DNA of 13,732 bases from an uncultured Clostridia bacterium (GTDB taxonomy: Bacteria > Bacillota_I > Bacilli_A > RF39 > UBA660): NCBI GenBank assembly GCA_947304495.1, contig CAMZBG010000031.1, forward strand, positions 1 through 13,732, read 5' to 3'. Below, in pieces: positions 6,290-13,732 of the stretch. Within the stretch, counting starts at the first letter, position 1, and the number at the start of each line of letters is the position of its first letter. The notes under the pieces were generated by a model. The model did no database searches, had not been told where the DNA came from, and saw only the letters and a list, made by a program, of their open reading frames with translations. The position numbers and the translations under genes are program-made.

Positions 6290-8782
6290 TTATTTTTCCT
6301 TTCTTTTAAAATCAACATAATTTAATAATTGCCCCAAACAAATCCAGAACATTACTGACATTGGAGAATCAATATATATTATTTCTGTTATAAACATTGA
6401 TGCTATAAATTCAATCACAATAATTGATATAAATAAAATATTATCTATACTAAGATTGACTAAGTATTTTAAGTTTTTCAAAATTAAGATAATAGTAATT
6501 AGAATAAATATTAAATATAAACATAATCCTACTATACCTTGACTAACTAATGTATCCATAAACATACTATGCATAGAAGTGAATATTTTTTGAGGATTAT
6601 TAATAATATATGAATCAGGCAATTCATCTTTTACATAAGGTAATACATTAGCATGTCCTATTCCGAATATAGGCTCTTTTTTTACAATTTCTAAACCATT
6701 TTTCCATATATCTATTCTTCTATTAGATATATCATTATTTGGATTATAATTTCTATCCATTTTTGAATATGTTTTTATACTACTTTTTGAATGATTATTT
6801 GGTTTAGTGTTAACCACAATCGTAACTTCTTTGTTAACAAAATCAACAATTTTATTATATGTAGTACTTCCTTGCAGAGATATTAATACTGATAATAAAA
6901 ATGTAATAATTAAAGTGATTAATACTTTTTTAGTTTTTTTATGTTTAGATAATAAAAATAAAATTATATAAAATAATGAACCAACGATTATTAACAATAT
7001 TCCCATTCTAGATGCAGAAAACGAAATATATAATGAAAATAATAAACATAAAATAGCATTCATAATCTTTATAAATTTATTATCTGAATCAACAATTTTA
7101 TGTAACGCCATTATAAATGCAATTGAAGAAATAAGTGCACCTATATTTGGATCCCAAAATACACCATATAAGCGTCCATATGATATTCCATAAACTATTG
7201 GATCTATAGCAGTATTGATTACATGATTATAATTTATTAATAATACATAAAAACTACCTAAAACTAATAAAGTAGTTAAAAAAATAAATATATTTGAAAG
7301 TTTAATTATGTTAAACCTTTTCTTCTCATCATATTTATTTGAATACAAATATAATATTCCAAATTGGAACATCATTAAAATAAAAAATTTAATATTTAGA
7401 TATAATCTATATTTTCTAAAGATTATTGCAGGTATTAATAAAGTGCAATCAAATAAAATTAATAATATATTTTTAAAATCTATTTTATATTTTTTTAAAT
7501 TTATTAATCTATAAAGTAATATTAAACCACCTAAGAATGTCATTGGCCATAGAACAAAAGATATAATCTTTGTTCCAACAGTACAATTAAATGCTTGAAG
7601 GAATCCTTCTAAAATAAATAAAAATGCAAATATTAATTCAAAATTAATACCATAAGATTTATTGTTCACCTTTGTATCAATTATTCTATGTGGTTGCTTA
7701 CTATAATTTAAATCAAAGTCTTTTGCTTTATCTAATAATTCATTATTTCTTTTTCTTGATATATTGATTATTTCATCAGCCCATACTTTAGCAGATTTTA
7801 TAGGTAGCATTTTTGAGTTTTTACCGATTATAATCTCATCAGTAATTCTATCACTAAATAAGCATGGAAGTCCCGCAAACTGAGCTTCAACTCCTGAAAT
7901 AGGAAGACCCTCAGATTTCGAAGGAAGAATAAAGACATCTATTGCATTTAAATATTCTTCTACATTATTAATACGATCAGTAAATATAATATGCTCTAAA
8001 ACTCCTTTTTTAATAGCATACTTTTTAACTTTTTCAAAATCTTTTCCTCCACCAATACATATTAATTTTGCATTTTTGCATTGTTTTAATGTCTCTTCTA
8101 ATATATCTATTGCAAAATAGTTATTCTTTGTTGATAAGTCAAATCTTGCAATATGACCAATTAATAATTCATCGGTTAAGCCATGTTTGTTTCTTATTTC
8201 TTCTCTTTTTGTTTTATTAAACTTAAATTTATTTATATCAATTGTATTATTGATAAATTCATAATTTTTTTCTTTATAAATATAAGATGGATATAGCCAT
8301 TTAGCAGCTTTTTTAGAGCATGCAAGATATGTGTTTGCACAATTTGAAACAATCGGTTTGCACATATAATTTATTACTCTTTTTATTAATCTTTTTATTT
8401 TTGTATCACCAACAGCAGATGATCCATGTGAATGTGAAATTATCTTTTTAACTTTGCATAATTTAGCTGCTAATAATCCAAGGCAATCATGTGTAGAAGA
8501 TATATTAAAATATGCTATATCATAGTTTTCTTGTTTTATAATTCTTTTTAACTCTTTTATACAAGAATAAAAATGTTTGTTTCTTGGAATATAATAAATA
8601 TTGTTATATTTGATATCTGCTAATACTACATTTCTAATATACTCATCATTTTCTTTCCCTGAACTAGTTAATAAGTCTATTTGAATATCTTCATTACTAA
8701 TTTTTTTGACAAAGTTTATTATGTATTGATTGATACCAGCACCAAGATTTTTAGTAATATATCCAATTAATATCTTCTTCAC
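6290..8782 (-). CDS. GT4 glycosyltransferase fused to Wzy/O-antigen-ligase membrane domain
   Basis: This 830-residue protein carries two enzymes in one chain. Residues 1 to about 350 are a GT4 transferase: AGINQYIINF loop (15-24), HSHGS (117-121), LACSK (153-157), IDINKFKF (181-188) and EX7E in SEGLPISGVE (Glu291, Glu299). After a linker (about 351-380), residues 381-825 form a polytopic membrane domain with about a dozen predicted segments. It has SASRMG (589-594), a long outside loop (about 638-745) containing SNRRIDIWKNGLEIV (686-700), EPIFGIG (703-709), and H737 before FMDTLVSQGIVGL, all typical of Wzy polymerases and WaaL-type ligases. The first Met inside the membrane half is Met414, so a separately started gene is unlikely. 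The start is GTG, fixed by a perfect AGGAGGTGAT at 8786-8795. It probably adds a sugar on the cytoplasmic side and polymerises repeat units outside. Confidence 0.9.
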   Translation of the reverse strand: MKKILIGYITKNLGAGINQYIINFVKKISNEDIQIDLLTSSGKENDEYIRNVVLADIKYNNIYYIPRNKHFYSCIKELKRIIKQENYDIAYFNISSTHDCLGLLAAKLCKVKKIISHSHGSSAVGDTKIKRLIKRVINYMCKPIVSNCANTYLACSKKAAKWLYPSYIYKEKNYEFINNTIDINKFKFNKTKREEIRNKHGLTDELLIGHIARFDLSTKNNYFAIDILEETLKQCKNAKLICIGGGKDFEKVKKYAIKKGVLEHIIFTDRINNVEEYLNAIDVFILPSKSEGLPISGVEAQFAGLPCLFSDRITDEIIIGKNSKMLPIKSAKVWADEIINISRKRNNELLDKAKDFDLNYSKQPHRIIDTKVNNKSYGINFELIFAFLFILEGFLQAFNCTVGTKIISFVLWPMTFLGGLILLYRLINLKKYKIDFKNILLILFDCTLLIPAIIFRKYRLYLNIKFFILMMFQFGILYLYSNKYDEKKRFNIIKLSNIFIFLTTLLVLGSFYVLLINYNHVINTAIDPIVYGISYGRLYGVFWDPNIGALISSIAFIMALHKIVDSDNKFIKIMNAILCLLFSLYISFSASRMGILLIIVGSLFYIILFLLSKHKKTKKVLITLIITFLLSVLISLQGSTTYNKIVDFVNKEVTIVVNTKPNNHSKSSIKTYSKMDRNYNPNNDISNRRIDIWKNGLEIVKKEPIFGIGHANVLPYVKDELPDSYIINNPQKIFTSMHSMFMDTLVSQGIVGLCLYLIFILITIILILKNLKYLVNLSIDNILFISIIVIEFIASMFITEIIYIDSPMSVMFWICLGQLLNYVDFKRKEK

Positions 8783-8785
8783 GAA

Positions 8786-8795
8786 ATCACCTCCT
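8786..8795 (-). promoter_or_regulatory. Perfect extended Shine-Dalgarno deciding a GTG start
   Basis: AGGAGGTGAT is fully complementary to the usual 3' end of Bacillota 16S rRNA. It ends 3 nt before the GTG at 8782-8780 (7 nt from AGGAGG). It compensates for the weaker initiation codon and settles the start of the GT4-Wzy fusion. Confidence 0.85.
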
Positions 8796-8802
8796 CTTAT
8801 AG

Positions 8803-9777
8803 TTATCTAATTATTGAATAAAACCTCCAACAGAATTTGTAGAAACCAAATCCAAAATATGTGGAAATTAATCCTAGTCTATCTCTTAGACAGATTCTTT
8901 TATCTTTTAATATTTCTTTTCTATGTTCTTTTATATATGATAATAATTCTTCCTTATGCTTCTCATCATATTTCTTTGATTTAGCTAATTGAGTTAATGT
9001 GCTTAAATAAGCATACATTCTTCTTCTTTCACAAGCCATTTTTAAATCAGGATATTTATTTACAATATAATCACACATTTCATTAGTAGATTTTATCAAA
9101 TCAAATTTTCTTTCAGAAAAACTATTATTTGAAATAGAATTTTCTCTAATAAAGTAATTATATATTGGCACTGAATTCAATACTATTACTCTAGCTTTAT
9201 CTATTAATTTATATGTGGTAGCAGCATCTTCATATACTCTACCTCTTGGATACCTTATATCATCGAACAAATTAATTTTATATAATTTAACTGTAGCAGA
9301 AACATCAAAATCTTCTCCATATAATAATTTTTCAAAACATTCATGAGGATCCACAATATATTTTTTACCACTTCCTGTATTTAGTGTTTTTTTATCGTAA
9401 ATTACATAATGTTTTCCCATAGATATGTCTGCATTTTCATTAATAAGATTATCATATAAAAACTCAACATAATTTGGTTCAATATAATCATCAGAATCAA
9501 TAAATGAGATATACTCACCCTTAGCTTTTTCTATACCAGCATTTCTAGCATCTGATAATCCACCATTCTTCTTATGAATAATTCTTATTCTTTTGTCTTT
9601 TCCAAACCATTTATCACACATTCTTGGACATTTATCAGGTGAACCATCATCTACTAAGATGATTTCTAGATTTTCATATGTTTGATTAATAACACTTTCA
9701 ACACATTTATCTAGGTATTCTTCAACTTTATATACTGGGATTACTATAGAAATAAGCGGCTTAGCAGCTTTTTCCAT
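8803..9777 (-). CDS. GT2 glycosyltransferase (EpsJ/CpsJ-like)
   Basis: This is a 324-residue GT-A family 2 transferase. ISIVIPVYKVEEYL (9-22) is followed by the nucleotide-binding VDDGSPD (42-48), KNGGLSDARN (70-79), the metal-binding FIDSDD (92-97) and VYEDAATTYKL, the usual order of EpsJ-like capsule enzymes. The C-terminus is basic and aromatic (GFGFYKFCWRFY) and may lie on the membrane. I start it at the ATG at 9777. GGAGG (9786-9790) lies 8 nt upstream of that ATG, and the in-frame TTG at 9792 overlaps this Shine-Dalgarno. The gene overlaps the end of the DUF4422 gene by 17 bp, with its ribosome site inside that gene, so the two are probably translationally coupled. A 20-nt gap leads to the GT4-Wzy fusion. 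The sugar is unknown. Confidence 0.92.
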   Translation of the reverse strand: MEKAAKPLISIVIPVYKVEEYLDKCVESVINQTYENLEIILVDDGSPDKCPRMCDKWFGKDKRIRIIHKKNGGLSDARNAGIEKAKGEYISFIDSDDYIEPNYVEFLYDNLINENADISMGKHYVIYDKKTLNTGSGKKYIVDPHECFEKLLYGEDFDVSATVKLYKINLFDDIRYPRGRVYEDAATTYKLIDKARVIVLNSVPIYNYFIRENSISNNSFSERKFDLIKSTNEMCDYIVNKYPDLKMACERRRMYAYLSTLTQLAKSKKYDEKHKEELLSYIKEHRKEILKDKRICLRDRLGLISTYFGFGFYKFCWRFYSIIR

Positions 9778-10549
9778 ATTTCTTTCCTCCAAACTTTGCT
9801 ATCAAAAAGCCAAATCCCTTTTTTATCCAATTTATATGTTCTATTTCTACATAAGGTATTTCCTTATATTTGATATTATTAGTATTTAAATATACATCTA
9901 ATAATAATTCAGATATTCTTCCATAGAATCTTGCGTGGAACGTATCATAATCTTTTGTATCTATTCTTTTTTCTAATTCAAATAATATGTCAAATAACCA
10001 ATTACAGTAATCATTTAATACATCTTTTTTCATAATGAACATATTAAACATATGAGCAGATGTTCTTTTATGTAATCTATCAAACTCTTTTAAATATCTT
10101 GGATATCTTTCTTCTAATATCTTTCTTGTTTCATCGAGTGGTTCTACATATAAAGAATGTTTATAATGACTATATAAGTTTTCTATAAAGTATTCTCTTT
10201 TCTTTGGAAGTATTACATCATAGTTTTTAAATATTTCTTTAGCTTGTTTTCTAGTTAATACGTGATCTAATGTATCTTCTATCTTTTTATACTTTTTCCA
10301 TTTCAAACTAAAATGTCTTCTATAGTGAGCAAGTCCTATATAATCAGCATCTAAGTTTTTCCATGCCCAATATAATCCAGTTAACTCACAAAAAAAAGGA
10401 TTCTTTGCAGATATATTATCTCCTGTATTGTCTCTTGTGTAGCCTAAGTCTTTCTTTCCTTCAGCTCCTACTTGAACAGGTAAATACAAATTATCCTTTG
10501 GCATTTGATACTCTTTATGAGTAGCAATTATTACTGTAATTTTTTTCAT
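9761..10549 (-). CDS. DUF4422 probable glycosyltransferase
   Basis: This is a 262-residue protein of the DUF4422 type found in capsule and exopolysaccharide loci, where members are thought to be glycosyltransferases (some are annotated as galactofuranosyl- or rhamnosyltransferases). Hallmarks counted from the chosen start are ITVIIATHKEY near the N-terminus, LPVQVGAEGK, TGDNISAKNPFFCELTGLYW (42-61) and the signature GLAHYRRHF (72-80). A second conserved half has SAHMFNMFIMKKD and DTFHARFYGRISELLLDVYL. There are no membrane segments. The ATG at 10549 is preferred to the ATG at 10570, because AGGAGG (10560-10565) falls between them about 10 nt before 10549. It is the first gene of the main operon, behind the consensus promoter at 10587-10615. 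Function is by family association only. Confidence 0.85.
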   Translation of the reverse strand: MKKITVIIATHKEYQMPKDNLYLPVQVGAEGKKDLGYTRDNTGDNISAKNPFFCELTGLYWAWKNLDADYIGLAHYRRHFSLKWKKYKKIEDTLDHVLTRKQAKEIFKNYDVILPKKREYFIENLYSHYKHSLYVEPLDETRKILEERYPRYLKEFDRLHKRTSAHMFNMFIMKKDVLNDYCNWLFDILFELEKRIDTKDYDTFHARFYGRISELLLDVYLNTNNIKYKEIPYVEIEHINWIKKGFGFLIAKFGGKKYGKSC

Positions 10550-10559
10550 TTTAATCCAT

Positions 10560-10565
10560 CCTCCT
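10560..10565 (-). promoter_or_regulatory. Shine-Dalgarno deciding the DUF4422 start
   Basis: AGGAGG on the minus strand is about 10 nt before the ATG at 10549. It lies inside the extra codons of a longer reading from an ATG at 10570, and no Shine-Dalgarno is seen ahead of that upstream ATG, so the shorter protein is the likelier one. Confidence 0.7.
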
Positions 10566-10586
10566 GACATATTATGTATATATATA

Positions 10587-10615
10587 ATTATATATTATAT
10601 AACTTTTTAAGTCAA
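10587..10615 (-). promoter_or_regulatory. Sigma-A type promoter of the main polysaccharide operon
   Basis: On the minus strand TTGACT (10615-10610) and TATAAT (10592-10587) are separated by exactly 17 nt. Transcription would start near 10580, leaving a leader of about 30 nt before the ATG at 10549. It lies between the terminator of the LtaS-like gene and the DUF4422 gene and is the only good promoter ahead of seven closely packed genes. The flanks (GTTTGACT, TATAATTA) match those of the promoter at 2141-2169. The spacer and downstream tract are almost pure A/T. Confidence 0.8.
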
Positions 10616-10626
10616 ACTTATGGGAC

Positions 10627-10658
10627 AAAAAAAGGAATAAAATTGCTTTTATTCCTTT
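10627..10658 (-). terminator. Rho-independent terminator of the LtaS-like gene
   Basis: Read on the minus strand, AAAGGAATAAAA and TTTTATTCCTTT form a perfect 12-bp stem (10647-10658 with 10631-10642) around a GCAA loop. The stem runs directly into a tract of seven T residues (10633-10627). The stop codon of the gene (10649-10651) lies inside the upstream arm of the stem. It insulates the LtaS-like gene from the following operon. Confidence 0.88.
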
Positions 10659-12712
10659 GTATATTCTATTAAGTTATATAGTATTAAATCATTTGATTCT
10701 TTTATTATACCTTCAGAGTATAATTTATGTTCTTCAACATAGTTTGCACTAAGTTGAGCATCTGGATTAATCATCTTATAATTATCAGATGTTGCATAAT
10801 AATAAACATCTTTTGTTAGGAAGTTTCCATTAGGGAATACTACTGTATTATCATCTTTTATTTCAAAGATATCTCTTCCTAAGGCATATTTATTATATAT
10901 ACCAAGCATATTACCTATTGTTGGGAATACATCTATCATACCCATTGGATATGAATAAGTATTTGGTTTAATAGATCCATCTTTTGTATATATTAAGAAT
11001 GGAACTTTCTTAAATACTTCATTTGAATAATAATCATATTCGTTATAATTTTCATCAGTTTTTTCTTTAAATACTCCAGTTTCTGGATCAAAGTTATTAT
11101 ATGCTGCAAATTCTGATTTACCTATTTGCGCTGCATGGTCACCATACATAACAAATACTGTTTTATTAAATTCATCATGAGTATTAACATACTCCATGAA
11201 TTCTCCTAAAGCTTCATCAGCATAATGAACACTTCTTATATATCTACCAATAGTTTCTACATCTTCCTCTAATAAATAATCATAAACTATTTCATTACCT
11301 TCTTCATCAAATCTACCAGTATGATATCTAACATCAAATGCATCTTCACCTTCTAAGTAGTAAGGATCTTCAAATGGTGTATGATTTGAAAGCATAAGTA
11401 TAGTTCCCATATAATTATTATATTTATCATCTGTATCAATCATAGTTTTAATTTCACCAAGTTTAACTTCAGATTGTCTAAAGAATGATTTATCAGATAA
11501 ACCAAGTCCTATAACTTCATCTATATCATAGTCATCTTGACTATAGAATCTTTCGTATCCTAATGAATCATGTAAGTTTTGTCTATTCCACATACTTGCT
11601 TTATTACCATGCATTGAGAATGTATAATATCCTTTTTCTTTTAATAATTTTTCAATAGATACATAATTTCTATTATAGTAAGAAACTGCAACAGTTCCAG
11701 ATTGTGCTGGTAATAAACTTGTATTTAAAGTAAACTCTGCATCTGATGATGTTCCTACACTAACTTGTGAATAGAAATTATCAAAATACATAGATTCTCT
11801 TGTTAATTTATTTAAGTTTGGTGTTACTTCTTGTCCATTTATTTCTAAACCTACAAGAAATTGCATCATACTTTCTAAGTGAATAATAATTACATTATAA
11901 CCTTCAAGTTTATTTGTATATTCATTATTACTTCTTTCATTAGTATTGTTATTATAATAATTAATAAATTCTTCAGCTGCTTTATCTTTACCAAAAGTAG
12001 CATCTAATTTAGTCTTAATAGTTTGTCCAAGGTCATTAGCTTGATAAACAATAATACCATATCTTTCAACTATGTATTCTCTATTCCATTGCTTTCTAAG
12101 TCTAGATAAATCTGTCTTAGTAAGCATACCAATACTAATAATTAATATTACTCCACCAGTTATTAAAACTGCAGGTAATATTTTCTTTCTTTTTTCTACT
12201 TTTTCCACAGTAAAATAGTATCTTTTCTTTCTAAGTATTTCTCTATGGACTATATAAATTATTAATATGAATAAATATACAAATGTCTTATATGAAAGTT
12301 TTGCTACAACTGAATCACTAACAGTAAATGTTTGTGCAAAAGTTTCAAGTAATGAAAATGATGCAAATGATGTAAAGAATAAATAATACATTCCATTAAC
12401 AGTGTTAATGAATGTATATAGTAATAATAATACTAACCAGTATTTAAATTGATTCTTAGGTTTAAATAAATAACCTAAACTACCAAGTAATAATATAATT
12501 GATAGATCAAATAAAAATGCTTTAATATTTATACCATCTTCAATTGTAAATATTCTAAGTAATTTACAACTAATTAATGATAATATTACATATGATAAAA
12601 ATACTCTATTATATTTCATAAAATGAAGTATTTGATGTAATAATTTCTTAAAGCTAAAATTCTTAATACTCTCAATAAAATTATTTTTAATATTAACAGC
12701 TTTCTTTTTCAT
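10649..12712 (-). CDS. LtaS-like sulfatase-fold membrane protein
   Basis: This 687-residue protein has the lipoteichoic acid synthase architecture: five N-terminal membrane segments (about 36-52, 64-83, 90-116, 143-160, 179-197), a linker, and a large outside alkaline-phosphatase/sulfatase domain from about 270. Metal and active-site features are HLES (Glu280), a nucleophile region GTSSDAEF (Thr321 or Ser322), HGNKASMWNR (His368, Trp375, Arg377), SNHTPF (His444) and YGDHAA (Asp524, His525). Such enzymes move glycerol-phosphate from phosphatidylglycerol onto a polymer. It may make lipoteichoic acid, or decorate the glycan encoded alongside; the sequence does not decide. The family usually reads GKTSDSEF where this reads GTSSDAEF. 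It has its own promoter and terminator, so it is a single-gene unit. AGAGGAA about 10 nt upstream supports the ATG. Confidence 0.88.
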   Translation of the reverse strand: MKKKAVNIKNNFIESIKNFSFKKLLHQILHFMKYNRVFLSYVILSLISCKLLRIFTIEDGINIKAFLFDLSIILLLGSLGYLFKPKNQFKYWLVLLLLYTFINTVNGMYYLFFTSFASFSLLETFAQTFTVSDSVVAKLSYKTFVYLFILIIYIVHREILRKKRYYFTVEKVEKRKKILPAVLITGGVILIISIGMLTKTDLSRLRKQWNREYIVERYGIIVYQANDLGQTIKTKLDATFGKDKAAEEFINYYNNNTNERSNNEYTNKLEGYNVIIIHLESMMQFLVGLEINGQEVTPNLNKLTRESMYFDNFYSQVSVGTSSDAEFTLNTSLLPAQSGTVAVSYYNRNYVSIEKLLKEKGYYTFSMHGNKASMWNRQNLHDSLGYERFYSQDDYDIDEVIGLGLSDKSFFRQSEVKLGEIKTMIDTDDKYNNYMGTILMLSNHTPFEDPYYLEGEDAFDVRYHTGRFDEEGNEIVYDYLLEEDVETIGRYIRSVHYADEALGEFMEYVNTHDEFNKTVFVMYGDHAAQIGKSEFAAYNNFDPETGVFKEKTDENYNEYDYYSNEVFKKVPFLIYTKDGSIKPNTYSYPMGMIDVFPTIGNMLGIYNKYALGRDIFEIKDDNTVVFPNGNFLTKDVYYYATSDNYKMINPDAQLSANYVEEHKLYSEGIIKESNDLILYNLIEYTKE

Positions 12713-12734
12713 TTAATCATTTCCTCTTTATAAT

Positions 12735-12763
12735 ATTATAGTATTTTTGTATAAAAAAGTAAA
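12735..12763 (-). promoter_or_regulatory. Probable promoter of the LtaS-like gene
   Basis: On the minus strand TTTACT (12763-12758) and TATAAT (12740-12735) are 17 nt apart. This is a four-of-six -35 and a perfect -10. The -35 box sits in the T-rich tail of the galE terminator hairpin, in an 81-bp gap. A/T-rich background makes chance matches more likely here than for the two other promoters. Confidence 0.55.
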
Positions 12764-12767
12764 ATAG

Positions 12768-12795
12768 AAAAGATATGTCTTATGACATATCTTTT
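12768..12795 (-). terminator. Intrinsic terminator after galE
   Basis: AAAAGATATGTC and GACATATCTTTT form a perfect 12-bp stem (12784-12795 with 12768-12779) with a 4-nt loop. On the minus strand it is followed by CTATTTTACTTTTTT, which is T-rich but interrupted. The galE stop codon (12794-12796) overlaps the base of the stem. The stem is A/T-rich, so strength may be moderate; being symmetric, it could also act on the other strand, but no gene lies there. Confidence 0.75.
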
Positions 12796-13732
12796 ACATT
12801 TTATTCTTTTGATAATTCCAAGAATCCTTGCACATATCTTCTAGTGTTTTTTCTGCTTTCCAACCAAGTTCAGTTTCTGCTTTAGATGGATCTGCATAAA
12901 ACTCTGGTAAATCTCCATCTCTTCTTGGACCAAACTTATATGGTACATCTATACCATTAACTTCTTTAAATGTATTAACTATTTCTAAAACACTCTTTGG
13001 ATTACCAGTACCAAGATTATGAATATATATACCAGATCCTTTTTTATTTAAATTATCTAATGCTTTTAAATGACCAATAGCAAGATCTACTACATGTAGA
13101 TAATCTCTTAAACATGTTCCATCGGGTGTTGGATAATCATTACCAAATATAGTTAGTTCTGGTAATTTACCTGCTGCTACTCTTTGAATATATGGCATTA
13201 AGTTATTTGGTATTCCTTCTGGATCTTCTCCTATTAACATACTAGGATGAGCTCCAACTGGATTAAAGTATCTAAGAATAGATATACTCCATTCATTATC
13301 TGCTTTATATAAATCTTCAAGTATTTCTTCTATCATAACTTTTGTCATACCATATGGAGATGATGGTATACCCCTATTCATAGTTTCTACATATTTATGA
13401 ACAGATTGTTCACCATATATAGTAGCACTACTACTAAATACAAACTTCTTAACTCCATACTTTGCCATAGTTTCAAGAAGAACTATAGCTCCTGAAACAT
13501 TATTTTCATAGTATTCTAATGGTTTTTTAGTAGATTCTCCTACTGCTTTATATCCAGCAAAATTAATAACAGAATCTATTTCATTTTCTTCAAATACTTT
13601 TTCTAATTCTTTTCTATCTAAATAATTAATATTATAGAATTTAACATCTTTACCTGTTATTTCCTTAATAGCATCTAAAACTTCAATCTTACTATTAGAT
13701 AAGTTATCAACAATAATAACATTATCTCCTCT
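12794..13732 (-). CDS. galE: UDP-glucose 4-epimerase, N-terminus cut by window edge
   Basis: GalE interconverts UDP-glucose and UDP-galactose in the cytoplasm using bound NAD, giving UDP-Gal for glycan synthesis. The frame is open from the right edge for 312 codons. It begins inside the Rossmann fold with RGDNVIIVDNLSNS, so about 25 residues including the GxxGxxG loop and start codon are outside. Visible features in window numbering are INFAGYKAVGES (56-67), the catalytic SSSATIYG (100-107), the Tyr-x3-Lys pair in SPYGMTK (Tyr127, Lys131), RYFNPVGAHPS and GEDPEGIPNNLMPYI, then GTCLRDYLHV and LGTG. These match bacterial GalE closely. A Met at 13466-13468 is internal and not the true start. It ends in a terminator and is separate from the next gene. 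With a mutase elsewhere it could also feed UDP-Galf. Confidence 0.95.
   Translation of the reverse strand, partial: RGDNVIIVDNLSNSKIEVLDAIKEITGKDVKFYNINYLDRKELEKVFEENEIDSVINFAGYKAVGESTKKPLEYYENNVSGAIVLLETMAKYGVKKFVFSSSATIYGEQSVHKYVETMNRGIPSSPYGMTKVMIEEILEDLYKADNEWSISILRYFNPVGAHPSMLIGEDPEGIPNNLMPYIQRVAAGKLPELTIFGNDYPTPDGTCLRDYLHVVDLAIGHLKALDNLNKKGSGIYIHNLGTGNPKSVLEIVNTFKEVNGIDVPYKFGPRRDGDLPEFYADPSKAETELGWKAEKTLEDMCKDSWNYQKNKM

Noticed and set aside
7308..7514. Plus-strand open frame of 68 codons
   Set aside because: It is antisense to membrane segments of the GT4-Wzy fusion; the low-complexity Asn/Ile/Phe composition is a shadow effect.
10567..10600. Alternating AT tract as a possible repeat element or origin-like sequence
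   Set aside because: It is explained by the -10 region and leader of the promoter in an A/T-rich gap; no DnaA-box cluster or direct repeat units were seen.
13466..13468. ATG as a possible start of a short epimerase
   Set aside because: The frame continues upstream to the window edge with clear GalE sequence (NFAGYKAVGES and the NAD-binding strand), so this Met is internal.
1..13732. Mycoplasma/Spiroplasma-type genetic code, suggested by the strong A/T bias
   Set aside because: Tryptophan is encoded by TGG at conserved positions and TGA ends the LicC-like gene in an ATGA overlap, so the standard bacterial code is used.
1..13732. Insertion sequences, CRISPR arrays, tRNA or rRNA genes
   Set aside because: No transposase-like reading frame, terminal repeats, spaced direct repeats or cloverleaf-like sequences were noticed; nearly all bases belong to the polysaccharide genes.

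Overview
The window is a strongly AT-rich piece of a Bacillota-type genome. Every gene lies on the minus strand, so the biological order runs from the right edge to the left. Shine-Dalgarno sites are of the AGGAGG type, and one (8786-8795) is a perfect AGGAGGTGAT. UGA is used as a stop codon and Trp is encoded by TGG, so the code is the standard bacterial one and not the Mycoplasma code. An LtaS-like membrane enzyme points to a Gram-positive (monoderm) envelope. An uncultured low-GC gut Bacilli/Clostridia relative would fit, but the taxon is an inference.

Layout from right to left. (1) galE (12794-13732, N-terminus cut by the window edge) encodes UDP-glucose 4-epimerase and ends in a hairpin terminator. 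(2) An LtaS/sulfatase-fold membrane protein (10649-12712) has its own likely promoter and its own terminator. (3) A long, tightly packed operon starts from a consensus promoter (TTGACT-17-TATAAT, 10587-10615). In order it encodes a DUF4422 probable glycosyltransferase, a GT2 glycosyltransferase, an 830-residue fusion of a GT4 glycosyltransferase to a Wzy/O-antigen-ligase-type membrane domain, a GlfT2-like GT2, a LicD-family phosphotransferase, a LicC-like nucleotidyltransferase with an N-terminal winged helix, and a divergent SHMT-like PLP enzyme. (4) After a short gap, a second consensus promoter (2141-2169) drives two tandem paralogous GT4 glycosyltransferases; the last one runs off the left edge.

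Together this is an exopolysaccharide or capsule locus. GalE supplies UDP-Gal, five or six glycosyltransferases build a repeat unit, and the Wzy-like domain polymerises or ligates it. A LicC/LicD pair probably attaches a CDP-activated phospho-substituent. The most unusual parts are two. The first is the LicD - LicC-like - SHMT-like module, where the kinase expected in a phosphocholine pathway is absent and its place is taken by an amino-acid-type PLP enzyme. The second is the covalent GT4-polymerase fusion. No initiating sugar-phosphate transferase, flippase, chain-length regulator or tyrosine kinase is visible here, so the locus either continues to the left or relies on genes elsewhere.
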